A DNA stretch of 64,000 bases, taken from NCBI RefSeq assembly GCF_034422975.1, contig NZ_CP139873.1:930001-994000 (forward strand), in the 5' to 3' direction. Below, piece by piece: positions 50,324 to 60,019 of the stretch. Under the pieces are notes generated by a model, which worked only from the letters and a program-made list of their open reading frames with translations, did not search any database and was not told where the DNA came from. The stretch's first letter is position 1. Every line of letters begins with the position of its first letter. Origin of the DNA: Idiomarina sp. PL1-037. GTDB lineage: Bacteria; Pseudomonadota; Gammaproteobacteria; Enterobacterales; Alteromonadaceae. Made by a program: the position numbers and the translations under genes.

Positions 50324-50860
50324 ATGCAGCTTAATAAACTTTTAAAAGCTCTGGCAATCGTTGTACCAATGGCGACTCTGGCCGCTTGTAGCTCAAACCA
50401 GGAAACTGATTCAGGTATGGGCGCAGGTCAGGAAACCAATCAACAAGCTGAGCAAGACTCTGGTGTCGAAGTTGGTGCAGCAGAACGCGCACAAACGATG
50501 GAAGAAGAACGTCAGCAAAAAATGGAAGCGTTACGTAAAGAACACATCGTTTACTTCGCTTTTGATACATCTAATGTGCAGTCAGAGTACACGGAAATGT
50601 TGTCAGCGCATGCTGATTACTTAGTCAAAAATCCGTCTGTGAAAGTTGTTGTCGAAGGTCATACCGACGAGCGCGGTACGCCTGAGTACAACATCGCGTT
50701 AGGCGAACGACGTGCTAAGGCAGTTGAGAGCTATTTGCACAACTTGGGTGTTCAGGATTCTCAAACCTCGACTGTTTCATATGGCGAAGAAAAGCCAATG
50801 GTAAATGAGTCAAACGAACGCGCATACGCGAAAAACCGTCGCGCTGTTTTAGTTTACTAA
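50324..50860 (+). CDS. pal: Peptidoglycan-associated lipoprotein Pal
   Basis: 178 residues. Lipobox LAACSS after a 20-residue signal, a Gln/Glu-rich linker, then the OmpA-like peptidoglycan-binding domain (VYFAFDTSNVQ; VVVEGHTDERGTPEYNIALGERRA). Anchors the outer membrane to the wall. ATG 50324 is chosen because it gives the lipoprotein signal and has AAGGA upstream; longer frames reach back into tolB. Confidence 0.96.
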   Translation: MQLNKLLKALAIVVPMATLAACSSNQETDSGMGAGQETNQQAEQDSGVEVGAAERAQTMEEERQQKMEALRKEHIVYFAFDTSNVQSEYTEMLSAHADYLVKNPSVKVVVEGHTDERGTPEYNIALGERRAKAVESYLHNLGVQDSQTSTVSYGEEKPMVNESNERAYAKNRRAVLVY

Positions 50861-50880
50861 TTTAAAAGTAACGGATAGTA

Positions 50881-51642
50881 ATGAGAAAAACGCTGTTAGC
50901 TGTATGTTTGTGTGTGCCTGGGGTTGTTATGGCCCAGGCTCCTGTTTCTGGACTGTCGTCTTCAGGTGACGTTGAGCAACGACTAGAGCAGATCGAGCGC
51001 ATGCTCGAAGCGCGCTCCAGTGCTCAGCTTGAAATGCTTAATCAGTTAGGTTCTTTGCAGCAAAATGTTGCTGAATTAAGAGGCATAACGGAAGAGCATG
51101 AATACCGTCTGGAGCAATTGTTGGAACGCCAGCGCGAACTGTATCAGGAAATTGATCGTCGTTTCAGTAATTTGAAGTCGAGCAATAACCAGAGTGAAAG
51201 TGCAGGCGATGGTTACAATGATCTGGAGCAGGTACCGACACAAACAGACAATAGCAGCTATTCTCCAAACCTTAGCGAGAATGATGCTTATGACAAAGCG
51301 ATAGCTTTAGTTCTTGAGGATAAGCGTTACGATGAAGCTATACCCGCATTTCAGTCTTTTCTGAAGAACTTTCCAAATTCAACATACTCTCCTAATGCCC
51401 ATTACTGGCTAGGTCAGTTGTTTTTTGCTAAACGACAATACGATCAGGCAAAGCAACAGTTTGAAACTGTCGTTAATGACTACCCAGACAGTAATAAACG
51501 TGGCGATTGTTTATTAAAGCTTGGTGTTATCGCCAGTGAGCAAGATAAATCAGCAGATGCAAAAGCTTATTACGAGCAAGTGATCGAAGAATACCCGGAA
51601 AGTACCGAATCTAATTTGGCAAAACAACGCTTAAATAAATAA
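50881..51642 (+). CDS. cpoB: Cell division coordinator CpoB (YbgF)
   Basis: 253 residues: signal peptide ending VMAQA, a coiled-coil trimerisation region (about 30-105), a Ser/Asn-rich linker and three C-terminal TPR units (YDKAIALVLEDKRYDEAIPAFQSFLKN; YWLGQLFFAKRQYDQAKQQF; KLGVIASEQDKSADAKAYYEQV). CpoB couples Tol-Pal with PBP1B at the septum. Last gene of the operon. Confidence 0.94.
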   Translation: MRKTLLAVCLCVPGVVMAQAPVSGLSSSGDVEQRLEQIERMLEARSSAQLEMLNQLGSLQQNVAELRGITEEHEYRLEQLLERQRELYQEIDRRFSNLKSSNNQSESAGDGYNDLEQVPTQTDNSSYSPNLSENDAYDKAIALVLEDKRYDEAIPAFQSFLKNFPNSTYSPNAHYWLGQLFFAKRQYDQAKQQFETVVNDYPDSNKRGDCLLKLGVIASEQDKSADAKAYYEQVIEEYPESTESNLAKQRLNK

Positions 51643-51657
51643 CAACTGAGCAACATG

Positions 51658-51690
51658 TGTTCGTGAATTAAGCAATCGAACAGTTTTTTT
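51658..51690 (+). terminator. Probable terminator of the tol-pal operon
   Basis: TGTTCG / CGAACA six-base-pair stem around a 13-base loop, followed by a run of seven T (51684-51690). The stem is short, so the call is tentative, but location 15 bases after the cpoB stop fits. Confidence 0.5.
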
Positions 51691-51700
51691 CAATTTTCAG

Positions 51701-51728
51701 TTGCATACGCGCACTATTTCAGTAAACT
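51701..51728 (+). promoter_or_regulatory. Probable promoter of the tRNA-Lys pair
   Basis: TTGCAT (51701-51706) and TAAACT (51723-51728) with a 16-base spacer, followed by a GC-rich stretch (GCCGCCG) like the discriminators of stringently controlled stable-RNA promoters. About 45 bases before the first tRNA. Confidence 0.5.
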
Positions 51729-51772
51729 ATGCCGCCGTTGCCAAGCAGAAACGGGCAACATTATTGGCGTTT

Positions 51773-51848
51773 GGGTTGTTAGCTCAGTTGGTAGAGCAGT
51801 TGACTTTTAATCAATTGGTCGCAGGTTCGAATCCTGCACAACCCACCA
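51773..51848 (+). tRNA. tRNA-Lys (anticodon TTT), copy 1
   Basis: 76 bases including encoded CCA. Acceptor GGGTTGT / ACAACCC, D-arm with AGTTGGTAGA, anticodon stem GTTGA / TCAAT with loop CTTTTAA, T-arm GCAGG-TTCGAAT-CCTGC. Reads AAA and AAG codons. Confidence 0.98.
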
Positions 51849-51878
51849 CGTCGCCAATGAAAATATTTACCAGAATTT

Positions 51879-51954
51879 GGGTTGTTAGCTCAGTTGGTAG
51901 AGCAGTTGACTTTTAATCAATTGGTCGCAGGTTCGAATCCTGCACAACCCACCA
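51879..51954 (+). tRNA. tRNA-Lys (anticodon TTT), copy 2
   Basis: Identical to copy 1 over all 76 bases, 30 bases downstream, so a tandem duplication transcribed as one precursor. The spacer is not conserved tRNA sequence. Confidence 0.98.
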
Positions 51955-52094
51955 CTTCACTGAATACCTCATTAAAAAACACTTATCCATACCGATGAAT
52001 TAAGAGTGATACGGACTTAGCTATAAGCATCCCTTGAATTCAGCTATAATAGCCCTCACTTACTGAGAACACTTAGAAAACAAGCCGTAGTATC

Positions 52095-53135
52095 ATGACC
52101 GAGATTCAAACTCTGGATAGCCTTGATTATACTTTTCCTCCAAAACCTAAACCTTTAAGTGCGGAAGAAAAGTCTGAAACCATTAATCGCATTAAGCAGC
52201 TTCTGATTGATGAAGACGCTGTATTGGTGGCGCACTACTACACAGACCCTGATATTCAGGCATTAGCTGAGGAAACCGGTGGCTGTGTGGCCGATTCTTT
52301 AGAAATGGCTCGTTTTGGGCGAGATCACCCGGCAAAGAAACTGATTGTAGCTGGTGTCCGTTTCATGGGTGAGACAGCAAAAATTCTTACGCCTCACAAA
52401 CAAGTACTGATGCCGACATTAAAGGCCGAGTGTTCTCTTGACCTTGGCTGTCCACCGGAAAAATTTGCTGAGTTTTGTGATCAACATCCTGACCGGACCG
52501 TTGTTGTTTACGCTAACACTTCGGCAGCGGTAAAAGCTCGTGCAGACTGGGTAGTGACATCCAGTATGGCGCTTGAGCTTGTCGATCATCTGGATTCCAA
52601 AGGAGAAAAAATTCTTTGGGCACCGGATAAGCATTTAGGCGGCTATATCGCACGGGAAACCGGTGCAGATATGCTGCTGTGGCAGGGTGCTTGTGTCGTG
52701 CATGATGAGTTTAAAGCGAAAGCTCTGCAGGATATGAAAAAGCTTCATCCTGAGGCCGCTATTCTCGTGCACCCTGAGTCGCCGGAGAATATTGTGGCGA
52801 TGGCGGATGCTGTTGGCTCTACTTCGCAGCTTATTAAGGCGAGTCAGGAATTACCGAATGAGACTTTCATAGTAGCAACCGATAAAGGCATTTTTTATAA
52901 AATGCAGCAGTTGCAGCCGAATAAGACCTTTATTGAAGCCCCAACCGCGGGTAATGGTGCAACGTGTCGCAGTTGTGCACATTGTCCCTGGATGGCAATG
53001 AACGGCTTAAAAGCGATAGAAGAGGCGTTAACGGATGGTGGAGCAACACATGAGATTCATGTCGATGAAGCTCTGGGTCAAAAAGCCATGGTGCCGTTAG
53101 ACCGAATGCTGGAATTTTCAGCTAGCTTAAAATAA
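52095..53135 (+). CDS. nadA: Quinolinate synthase NadA
   Basis: 346 residues. It condenses iminoaspartate with dihydroxyacetone phosphate to quinolinate in NAD synthesis and carries a [4Fe-4S] cluster. Family segments VLVAHYYTDPDIQALAEETGG, VYANTSAAVKARADWVVTSS, WAPDKHLGGYI and the Cys-rich CRSCAHCPWMAMN are present. A TATAAT at 52045-52050 may be its -10, without a clear -35. Followed by a strong terminator, so single-gene transcription is likely. Confidence 0.96.
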   Translation: MTEIQTLDSLDYTFPPKPKPLSAEEKSETINRIKQLLIDEDAVLVAHYYTDPDIQALAEETGGCVADSLEMARFGRDHPAKKLIVAGVRFMGETAKILTPHKQVLMPTLKAECSLDLGCPPEKFAEFCDQHPDRTVVVYANTSAAVKARADWVVTSSMALELVDHLDSKGEKILWAPDKHLGGYIARETGADMLLWQGACVVHDEFKAKALQDMKKLHPEAAILVHPESPENIVAMADAVGSTSQLIKASQELPNETFIVATDKGIFYKMQQLQPNKTFIEAPTAGNGATCRSCAHCPWMAMNGLKAIEEALTDGGATHEIHVDEALGQKAMVPLDRMLEFSASLK

Positions 53136-53138
53136 TTT

Positions 53139-53162
53139 AAAGGCTCCTTCGGGAGCCTTTTT
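53139..53162 (+). terminator. Intrinsic terminator after nadA
   Basis: AAAGGCTCC-TTCG-GGAGCCTTT stem with stable TTCG tetraloop, then TT; begins four bases after the nadA stop. Confidence 0.92.
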
Positions 53163-53272
53163 ACTATTGGTCCATAAAACATATTTATAACAATAATAAC
53201 TTCAGTGCCTACCGAAGTGAATTTCTGCATGCTAATCTAACTTTATTGAATAATTATTCGAGTGGTGTAAGC

Positions 53273-56200
53273 ATGGGACTTTATGATCCAGCTGATGTCC
53301 GTGATAACTGCGGTTTTGGCCTTATCGCTGATATTAATGGCGAAGCTCAGCAAGGTTTAATTTCTACCGCAGTAAAAGCGTTGGATCGTATGCAACATCG
53401 TGGTGGTATTGGCGCCGATGGTAAAACCGGAGATGGCTGTGGGCTGCTACTGCAAATACCCGAACAGTTTTTCCGCCATTACGCAGAAACCCAAGGCTGG
53501 CAGCTAAGCAAGAAGTTTGCTGTCGGTATGATATTTTTTAGCGGCGACAAGGATAAGCGTGAGTCTGCCCGCCATCTTATTGAGCAAGAGCTTCAAAGAG
53601 AGACTTTAGCGGTCACTGGCTGGCGTAAAGTTCCGGTTAACAACCAAGTACTGGGTGAAGGCGCTAAATCGTCTGAGCCGGTTATTGAGCAGGTTCTGGT
53701 GTCGGCTCCGCCGGGCTGGCGTAAAAAAGATCTAGAAAGACGCTTGTATATGGCCCGAAGGCGCATCGAAAAGCGGATGCCTAATCAGGATGAGCTTTAT
53801 ATTTCGTCGTTGTCGAGTCTGGTCTTAGTCTATAAAGGCCTGATGATGGCAGCTGACTTGCCGGCTTATTACATCGACTTAGCCGATGCCGAAATGAAAA
53901 CCTCTATTTGTGTCTTCCATCAACGCTTCTCTACCAATACAGAACCGCGCTGGCCGCTGGCTCAGCCTTTCCGGTTCCTTGCTCACAACGGTGAAATTAA
54001 TACTGTACGTGGAAATCGTCAGTGGACACAGGCAAGAGCTTATAAATTTCAGACGCCCTTATTGCCGGATCTACAAGACGCAAAGCCACTGGTGGGCCTG
54101 TCAGGCTCCGATTCTGCGTCGTTAGACAATATGCTGGAGCTATTACTGGCTGGCGGCATGGATTTATTCCGGGCAATGCGTTTGCTGATTCCACCGGCAT
54201 GGCAGGGCGATGCCACTATGTCGGACGAAATGCGCGCCTTTTACGAGTTTAACTCCCTGCATATGGAGCCCTGGGATGGGCCTGCCGGCGTTGTCATGAG
54301 CAATGGCCGACATGTGGCCTGCAGTCTGGATAGAAATGGTCTGCGTCCGGCGCGATATGTTCTGACCCGTTCGGGTATTCTGACCATTGCTTCAGAAGTG
54401 GGTATCTGGGATTACGACGAGCAGGAAGTGATTGAAAAAGGTCGCTTAGGACCGGGACAAATGATGGCGGTGGATACCTATACCGGCAAAATTTGGTATA
54501 ACGACCAAATTGAAGAAGAACTCAAGCAGCGTCACCCCTATAAACAATGGCTGGAACAGCACCGTCGTCACTTAATACCGTTTGAGCGTAGCCACGCTGA
54601 CAAGCTGGGTAAGCGTTTGTATGACGACAAGACCATGCTGGTTTTTCATAAAGCGTATTTGTACTCCGAAGAAGAAATCCAGCAAATTATCAGTGTTCTG
54701 GCCAAAGATGGTCAGGAAGCTGTGGGTTCTATGGGCGACGATACACCCACTGCGGTGCTCTCAAAGCAGCCGCGTTTGCTTTACGACTATTTCCGCCAGC
54801 AGTTTGCGCAGGTGACCAACCCGGCCATTGACCCGATTCGTGAAAGCCATGTCATGTCGCTTTCCACTATTATCGGGCGTGAGCATAACGTATTTAACGA
54901 AGCATCGGGCGATGCCGATCGGGTGGTATTTGAATCTCCTATCCTGATGTACACCGATTTAAAACAGCTACGTGAACTGGACGAACAACATTACCGTGCA
55001 ACCACTTTATCGCTTGGTTTTAAACCGAAGCAGCAAAACCTGCAACAAGCCATCGATAGCCTGGTTGAACAGGCAAAAGCCGCGGTTAAGGATGAACAAA
55101 CGGTTATTCTGGTTCTCAGTGACAGAGATTTACAGCGGGAACAGCTGACGATACCGGCAGCCATGGCTGTTGGGGCGGTGCAACAAGTGCTGGTGAATAA
55201 TGATCTTCGCTGTGATTCAAACATTATTATTGAAACCGCCTCCGCGCGTGATCCGCACCATATGGCAGTATTAATAGGTTTAGGCGCCACTGCGGTTTAT
55301 CCGTACCTTGCGTATGAGACCGTGGAACAACTGGTGGCCAGGGGCAAAGTCACACTGGACATAAAGGAGGCGTTGCTCAACTACCGTAAAGGCCTGAATA
55401 AAGGCTTACTGAAAATACTCTCGAAAATGGGTATTGCGACAGTGGCGGGGTACCGGGGATCCTCCTTGTTTGAGGCGGTTGGGCTAAACGAAGATGTGCG
55501 TCGTCTTTGCTTTGAAAACGTGCCAGCACGCATTGATGGTACTGGGTTTGACGATATACAGCAGGATCTTCAGCAAAGCTTCCACCGTGCCTGGTTAACA
55601 CGAAAAAAACTGGCTCAGGGCGGCTTGCTAAAATATGTGCACGGCGGGGAGTATCACGCTTACAACCCGGATGTTGTGACTTCACTGCAACGAGCGGTAG
55701 CAACAGGCGAGCAGCGAGATTACGACGTTTACGCTAAGTTCGTTAATGAGAGGCCGGTGACTCACCTGCGTGATTTGCTCAGCATTAAATTGCCTGAAAA
55801 AGCAAAAATTAAAAAAGAAAAGGTAGAAGCTAAAGAGCTTCTTTTTCAGCGTTTTGATACGGCGGCTATGTCGATAGGTGCGTTAAGCGCTGAAGCTCAT
55901 GAAGCCTTAGCTATTGCCATGAATACTATTGGCGGGCACTCAAATTCTGGTGAAGGCGGGGAAGATCCGAAGCGTTTTAACAACGCAAAAAATTCGCGAA
56001 TTAAGCAAGTGGCCTCGGGACGCTTTGGTGTTACGCCGCATTATCTGGTTAATGCTGATGTTATACAGATAAAAGTTGCGCAGGGGGCCAAACCCGGCGA
56101 GGGTGGCCAGCTGCCCGGCGAAAAAGTCACTGCAGAAATTGCCCAGCTGCGTTACGCCGTTGCTGGAACTACCTTGATATCCCCGCCGCCTCATCACGAC

Positions 56201-57739
56201 ATTTATTCCATTGAAGACTTAGCCCAGCTGATTTTTGATTTAAAACAGGTGAACCCGAAAGCCTTAGTTTCAGTCAAGCTGGTTTCTACGCCTGGTATTG
56301 GCACCATTGCTACGGGGGTTGCTAAAGCGTACGCCGATTTAATTACTGTGTCCGGCTACGACGGCGGAACCGGTGCCAGCCCCATGACTTCGGTCAAGTA
56401 TGCGGGCTCACCGTGGGAGCTTGGTCTGGTTGAGGTGCATGAAGCCTTGGTCGCCAATAACTTGCGTCATAAAATTCGGTTGCAGGTCGATGGCGGCTTA
56501 AAAACCGGTATGGATATTGTGAAGGCGGCTATTTTAGGCGCTGAGAGCTTCGGCTTTGGCACAGCCCCTATGATTGCTCTGGGGTGTAAATATTTACGCA
56601 TTTGCCATTTGAACAACTGCGCAACCGGCGTAGCTACTCAGGATGAAACTCTGCGCCGTGAACATTTCTCCGGCTTGCCGGAACGCGTGGTGAAACTGTT
56701 TGAGTTTATGGCGGAAGAGGTGCGTGACATTCTCGCCCAATTGGGGCTGGAGAAGTTAACCGACGCTATTGGCCGGGTTGACCTACTGGAACGGCTGACT
56801 GGTGAAACCAAACGCCAGCAGCAGTTACAGTTAAATGCCTTGCTGCAGTCCGCAGGAGTGCGTTCAGAGCATTCTTTGTATTGCACCGAGAAGAACCCGC
56901 CGTTTGATCAGGGCAAGCTGAACCAGCGATTACTGGAGTTGTGCAAAGAGTCTATCGATAAGCGCAGCGGAGGTCATTGGTCCTTGGCTATTCGTAACGA
57001 TGACCGTTCGGTTGCTGCAAGTGTATCGGGTTACATTGCCAGTCAGCATGGAAACCAGGGAATGGCGGTTGCGCCAATTACCTTAGGTTTTATTGGTACC
57101 GCAGGACAAAGCTTTGGTGCATGGAATGCCGGTGGCTTAAAGCTACACCTGACCGGAGACGCCAACGACTACGTCGGGAAAGGTATGGCCGGTGGTGAAA
57201 TTACCATTAAGCCACCAGCAGGCTGTCGTTATAACACGCACGAAGCCGTTATTATGGGGAATACCTGTCTGTACGGCGCGACTGGCGGCAAGCTTTATGC
57301 TGCCGGTTGTACCGGCGAGCGTTTCGCGGTTCGTAACTCCGGCGCTACAGCTGTGGTAGAGGGCATTGGTGACCATGGCTGTGAATATATGACAGGCGGA
57401 ATTGTGGTGGTACTGGGTGACTGCGGCATCAATTTTGGTGCGGGCATGACCGGCGGTTTTGCTTATTTAAGAGACAGCGACGGTGATTTGCACCGTCGGC
57501 TTAACCACGAATTGGTTGAAGCCGTAGCAGTGGATACCCCGATTATTCAGGAGCACTTGCGCGGTTTAATTCATGAGCATCACGAAGCAACGGGAAGTCA
57601 CTACTCGCGCGAGTTGCTAAACAACTTCGAGCAAATAGTGGACAGCTTTTATATCGTCAAACCAAAAGCGGCAGATGTGAAAGAGCTTTTAGGGCATCGG
57701 GCGCGGTCAACCGCAGAATTACGTGTGCAGGTGATGTAA
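53273..57739 (+). CDS. gltB: Glutamate synthase (NADPH) large subunit
   Basis: 1488 residues. N-terminal class II amidotransferase; mature Cys expected at residue 13 (RDNCGFG) after removal of a short propeptide. Central and FMN-binding synthase domains (GEGGEDPKRFNNAKNSRIKQVASGRFGV), the [3Fe-4S] cysteines in GCKYLRICHLNNCATG, and the C-terminal beta-helix domain. Makes two glutamates from glutamine and 2-oxoglutarate. ATG 53273 is chosen over TTG 53246 because it starts MGLYDPADVRDNC, close to relatives. Confidence 0.97.
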   Translation: MGLYDPADVRDNCGFGLIADINGEAQQGLISTAVKALDRMQHRGGIGADGKTGDGCGLLLQIPEQFFRHYAETQGWQLSKKFAVGMIFFSGDKDKRESARHLIEQELQRETLAVTGWRKVPVNNQVLGEGAKSSEPVIEQVLVSAPPGWRKKDLERRLYMARRRIEKRMPNQDELYISSLSSLVLVYKGLMMAADLPAYYIDLADAEMKTSICVFHQRFSTNTEPRWPLAQPFRFLAHNGEINTVRGNRQWTQARAYKFQTPLLPDLQDAKPLVGLSGSDSASLDNMLELLLAGGMDLFRAMRLLIPPAWQGDATMSDEMRAFYEFNSLHMEPWDGPAGVVMSNGRHVACSLDRNGLRPARYVLTRSGILTIASEVGIWDYDEQEVIEKGRLGPGQMMAVDTYTGKIWYNDQIEEELKQRHPYKQWLEQHRRHLIPFERSHADKLGKRLYDDKTMLVFHKAYLYSEEEIQQIISVLAKDGQEAVGSMGDDTPTAVLSKQPRLLYDYFRQQFAQVTNPAIDPIRESHVMSLSTIIGREHNVFNEASGDADRVVFESPILMYTDLKQLRELDEQHYRATTLSLGFKPKQQNLQQAIDSLVEQAKAAVKDEQTVILVLSDRDLQREQLTIPAAMAVGAVQQVLVNNDLRCDSNIIIETASARDPHHMAVLIGLGATAVYPYLAYETVEQLVARGKVTLDIKEALLNYRKGLNKGLLKILSKMGIATVAGYRGSSLFEAVGLNEDVRRLCFENVPARIDGTGFDDIQQDLQQSFHRAWLTRKKLAQGGLLKYVHGGEYHAYNPDVVTSLQRAVATGEQRDYDVYAKFVNERPVTHLRDLLSIKLPEKAKIKKEKVEAKELLFQRFDTAAMSIGALSAEAHEALAIAMNTIGGHSNSGEGGEDPKRFNNAKNSRIKQVASGRFGVTPHYLVNADVIQIKVAQGAKPGEGGQLPGEKVTAEIAQLRYAVAGTTLISPPPHHDIYSIEDLAQLIFDLKQVNPKALVSVKLVSTPGIGTIATGVAKAYADLITVSGYDGGTGASPMTSVKYAGSPWELGLVEVHEALVANNLRHKIRLQVDGGLKTGMDIVKAAILGAESFGFGTAPMIALGCKYLRICHLNNCATGVATQDETLRREHFSGLPERVVKLFEFMAEEVRDILAQLGLEKLTDAIGRVDLLERLTGETKRQQQLQLNALLQSAGVRSEHSLYCTEKNPPFDQGKLNQRLLELCKESIDKRSGGHWSLAIRNDDRSVAASVSGYIASQHGNQGMAVAPITLGFIGTAGQSFGAWNAGGLKLHLTGDANDYVGKGMAGGEITIKPPAGCRYNTHEAVIMGNTCLYGATGGKLYAAGCTGERFAVRNSGATAVVEGIGDHGCEYMTGGIVVVLGDCGINFGAGMTGGFAYLRDSDGDLHRRLNHELVEAVAVDTPIIQEHLRGLIHEHHEATGSHYSRELLNNFEQIVDSFYIVKPKAADVKELLGHRARSTAELRVQVM

Positions 57740-59160
57740 TGAACAAGAATATTTATCAATTTTTGGACGTGCAGCGCATTGATCCGCCGAAGCGTTCGGT
57801 TGAAGAGCGTCGCATCGAGTTTAAAGAAATTTATGATCCAATGCCCGATGTACAGCTAAAAGGTCAGGCTGACCGTTGTCTGGATTGCGGTAACCCTTAT
57901 TGTGAGTGGCAGTGTCCGGTTCACAATTATATTCCTCAGTGGCTGGAGCTGGCCAACGAAGGGCGGGTTATTGAAGCCGCTGAGCTTATGCATAAAACCA
58001 ACAGCCTGCCTGAGGTTTGTGGCCGGGTCTGTCCGCAGGATCGTCTGTGTGAAGGTGCCTGTACACTGAATGACGGTTTCGGCGCAGTAACTATTGGCAG
58101 TATTGAAAAACAAATGGTCGATGAAGCTTTTAAACAGGGCTGGCGGCCAGACTTAAGTGGTGTGACTCAACGTCAGGAACGGGTTGCTGTGATAGGGGCC
58201 GGGCCTGCCGGGCTGGCCTGCGCTGATGTGCTCGCCCGCAATGGTGTCAAAGCTGTAGTGTATGATCGCTACCCGGAAATTGGCGGACTGCTGACTTACG
58301 GCATTCCGCCATTTAAGCTGGACAAAGAGGTAATGACTTTACGTCGTGAAATATTCACTGACATGGGCATTGAGTTTAAGCTGGGTGTCGAAGTGGGTAA
58401 AGACATCAGTTTTGCTGAACTGGAAGCCAGTTACGATGCGGTATTTTTAGCGTTAGGAACCTACAAAGCGCTGGATGGAAAATTAAAAGGTCTGGATACC
58501 GACGGGGTTTATCCTGCTTTGCCGTTTCTGATTGGTAATACGCAAAAACTCATGGCTCATGAACCAATGTCTCAGTATCCGCTGATTGATGTGAAAGACG
58601 AGACGGTGGTTGTACTTGGCGGTGGCGATACCGCGATGGACTGCGTCAGAACCTCAATACGACAAGGAGCGAAGTCAGTGGTCTGTGCTTATCGTCGGGA
58701 TGAAGGCAATATGCCCGGGTCACGCAAAGAAGTGCAAAACGCTCGTGAAGAGGGAGTTTCTTTCGAGTTTAATCTGCAACCGCTGGAAGTGATTACGGAC
58801 AATTCCGGTAAGGTTAGCGGCGTGAAAATGGTACGCACTGAGCTTGGCCCAGCTGATGAAGACGGTCGCCGGCGTCCACAGCCTGTGCCGGACTCAGAAT
58901 TCGTTATGCCGGCCACAGCAGTCATTATTGCCTTTGGCTATCAACCTAACCCGCCGGAATGGTTACAACAGCACAAAGTGGCGCTAAGCGACTGGGGCAC
59001 CGTGCTGGCTACTGGCGATACTGCGTATGCTATGCAAACCAGCAACCCGAAAATATTTGCCGGTGGCGATATGGTGCGCGGCGCCGATTTGGTGGTGACG
59101 GCGATAGCCGAAGGACGCAACGCCGCCGAGGGAATGCTCGATTATTTCGACGCCGTATAA
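57739..59160 (+). CDS. gltD: Glutamate synthase (NADPH) small subunit
   Basis: 473 residues. N-terminal Fe-S ligands (CLDCGNPYCEWQCPVHN; CGRVCPQDRLCEGACT), FAD-binding GAGPAGLACAD and NADPH-binding GGGDTAMDC. Transfers electrons from NADPH to GltB. Its ATG overlaps the gltB stop by one base (TAATG). Confidence 0.97.
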   Translation: MNKNIYQFLDVQRIDPPKRSVEERRIEFKEIYDPMPDVQLKGQADRCLDCGNPYCEWQCPVHNYIPQWLELANEGRVIEAAELMHKTNSLPEVCGRVCPQDRLCEGACTLNDGFGAVTIGSIEKQMVDEAFKQGWRPDLSGVTQRQERVAVIGAGPAGLACADVLARNGVKAVVYDRYPEIGGLLTYGIPPFKLDKEVMTLRREIFTDMGIEFKLGVEVGKDISFAELEASYDAVFLALGTYKALDGKLKGLDTDGVYPALPFLIGNTQKLMAHEPMSQYPLIDVKDETVVVLGGGDTAMDCVRTSIRQGAKSVVCAYRRDEGNMPGSRKEVQNAREEGVSFEFNLQPLEVITDNSGKVSGVKMVRTELGPADEDGRRRPQPVPDSEFVMPATAVIIAFGYQPNPPEWLQQHKVALSDWGTVLATGDTAYAMQTSNPKIFAGGDMVRGADLVVTAIAEGRNAAEGMLDYFDAV

Positions 59161-59167
59161 GTTATGA

Positions 59168-59190
59168 GCAGCGCAATCAGCGCTGCCATT
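59168..59190 (+). terminator. Possible terminator of gltBD
   Basis: GCAGCGC-AATCA-GCGCTGC stem followed by CATTGTTT. The T-tract is weak and the hairpin overlaps the 3' end of the convergent epimerase gene. Confidence 0.4.
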
Positions 59191-60019
59191 GTTTAATAAC
59201 TGGTGCGTAACCTTCGCGAAAATTCGCATACTGAAGTGGGTAACCGCTTTCTTTCAAGCCCTTATTCATGCAGCGTTTAGAGCCTCTTGGACCAACGTCT
59301 GTATCAATGCTTCCGGTCAGCTCAATTCCAAGCTGCTCAGCCAGCCATTGGTAAACTTCGTATTGTTTGACCGGTTCATCGTCATTAACCAAATAAACAG
59401 GACTTGGCTGATTAACCTGGGTAAGTAAATGCACAATAAAGCCAGCGACATCGTCCTGATGTATGCGGTTGGTCCAGCTGTCACGAAGCTGGACATTACC
59501 TTGACTTAGTTGACGCAGCAAAAAGTCACGCCCTTCTCCGTAAATACCACTGCAACGAAGAATCGAGGTTTGCCCCGGTAAGGCATCGATAATGGATTCA
59601 GCCTGCAATAGAGCTTTACCAGAGTCTGATGTAGGCTCGGTTGCACTGTTTTCATCAATCCACTCGCCGTCGCGTTGTGCATAAACGCCGGTGCTGGAAA
59701 CGTAAATAATATTAGGCTGATGAGTTTGCTGCGACAGCACTTGCTGCAGGTGACGGCAGGGAACGACGTAGCCATGATGATAGCTATCTTCTGCGCCTTT
59801 TTCCGGGGTCAGGGTAATGACAACATTATCCCATTTATTCTGGAACAGTTGGTGAAGCTCTTGTTCATTGTTTAAGTCTGCTGCAACTAAATTGACTCCT
59901 TTGCGCACCGGCTTGCTCTCCGGGGTTCTGCAAACTCCGGTGGCCTGCTCGTTTTGATCGCTGAGCCTTTGCGCAACGCGGTCTGCAATGTCGCCGTAAC
60001 CGAGTAAAAGCGTTTGCAT
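59177..60019 (-). CDS. NAD(P)-dependent epimerase/reductase, YeeZ-like
   Basis: 280 residues, short-chain dehydrogenase/epimerase fold: glycine-rich nucleotide site LLGYGDIADRVAQRL, IYVSSTGVYAQRDGEWIDE (with the YxxxK tyrosine region degenerate), RCSGIYGEGR and RIHQDDVAGFI. Similar in overall layout to E. coli YeeZ and related predicted enzymes; no substrate is known. Single gene, converging with gltD. Confidence 0.8.
   Translation of the reverse strand: MQTLLLGYGDIADRVAQRLSDQNEQATGVCRTPESKPVRKGVNLVAADLNNEQELHQLFQNKWDNVVITLTPEKGAEDSYHHGYVVPCRHLQQVLSQQTHQPNIIYVSSTGVYAQRDGEWIDENSATEPTSDSGKALLQAESIIDALPGQTSILRCSGIYGEGRDFLLRQLSQGNVQLRDSWTNRIHQDDVAGFIVHLLTQVNQPSPVYLVNDDEPVKQYEVYQWLAEQLGIELTGSIDTDVGPRGSKRCMNKGLKESGYPLQYANFREGYAPVIKQWQR

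Noticed and set aside
51701..51916. Open frame of 71 codons across both tRNA-Lys genes
   Set aside because: It is created by the two identical tRNA sequences and has no ribosome site.
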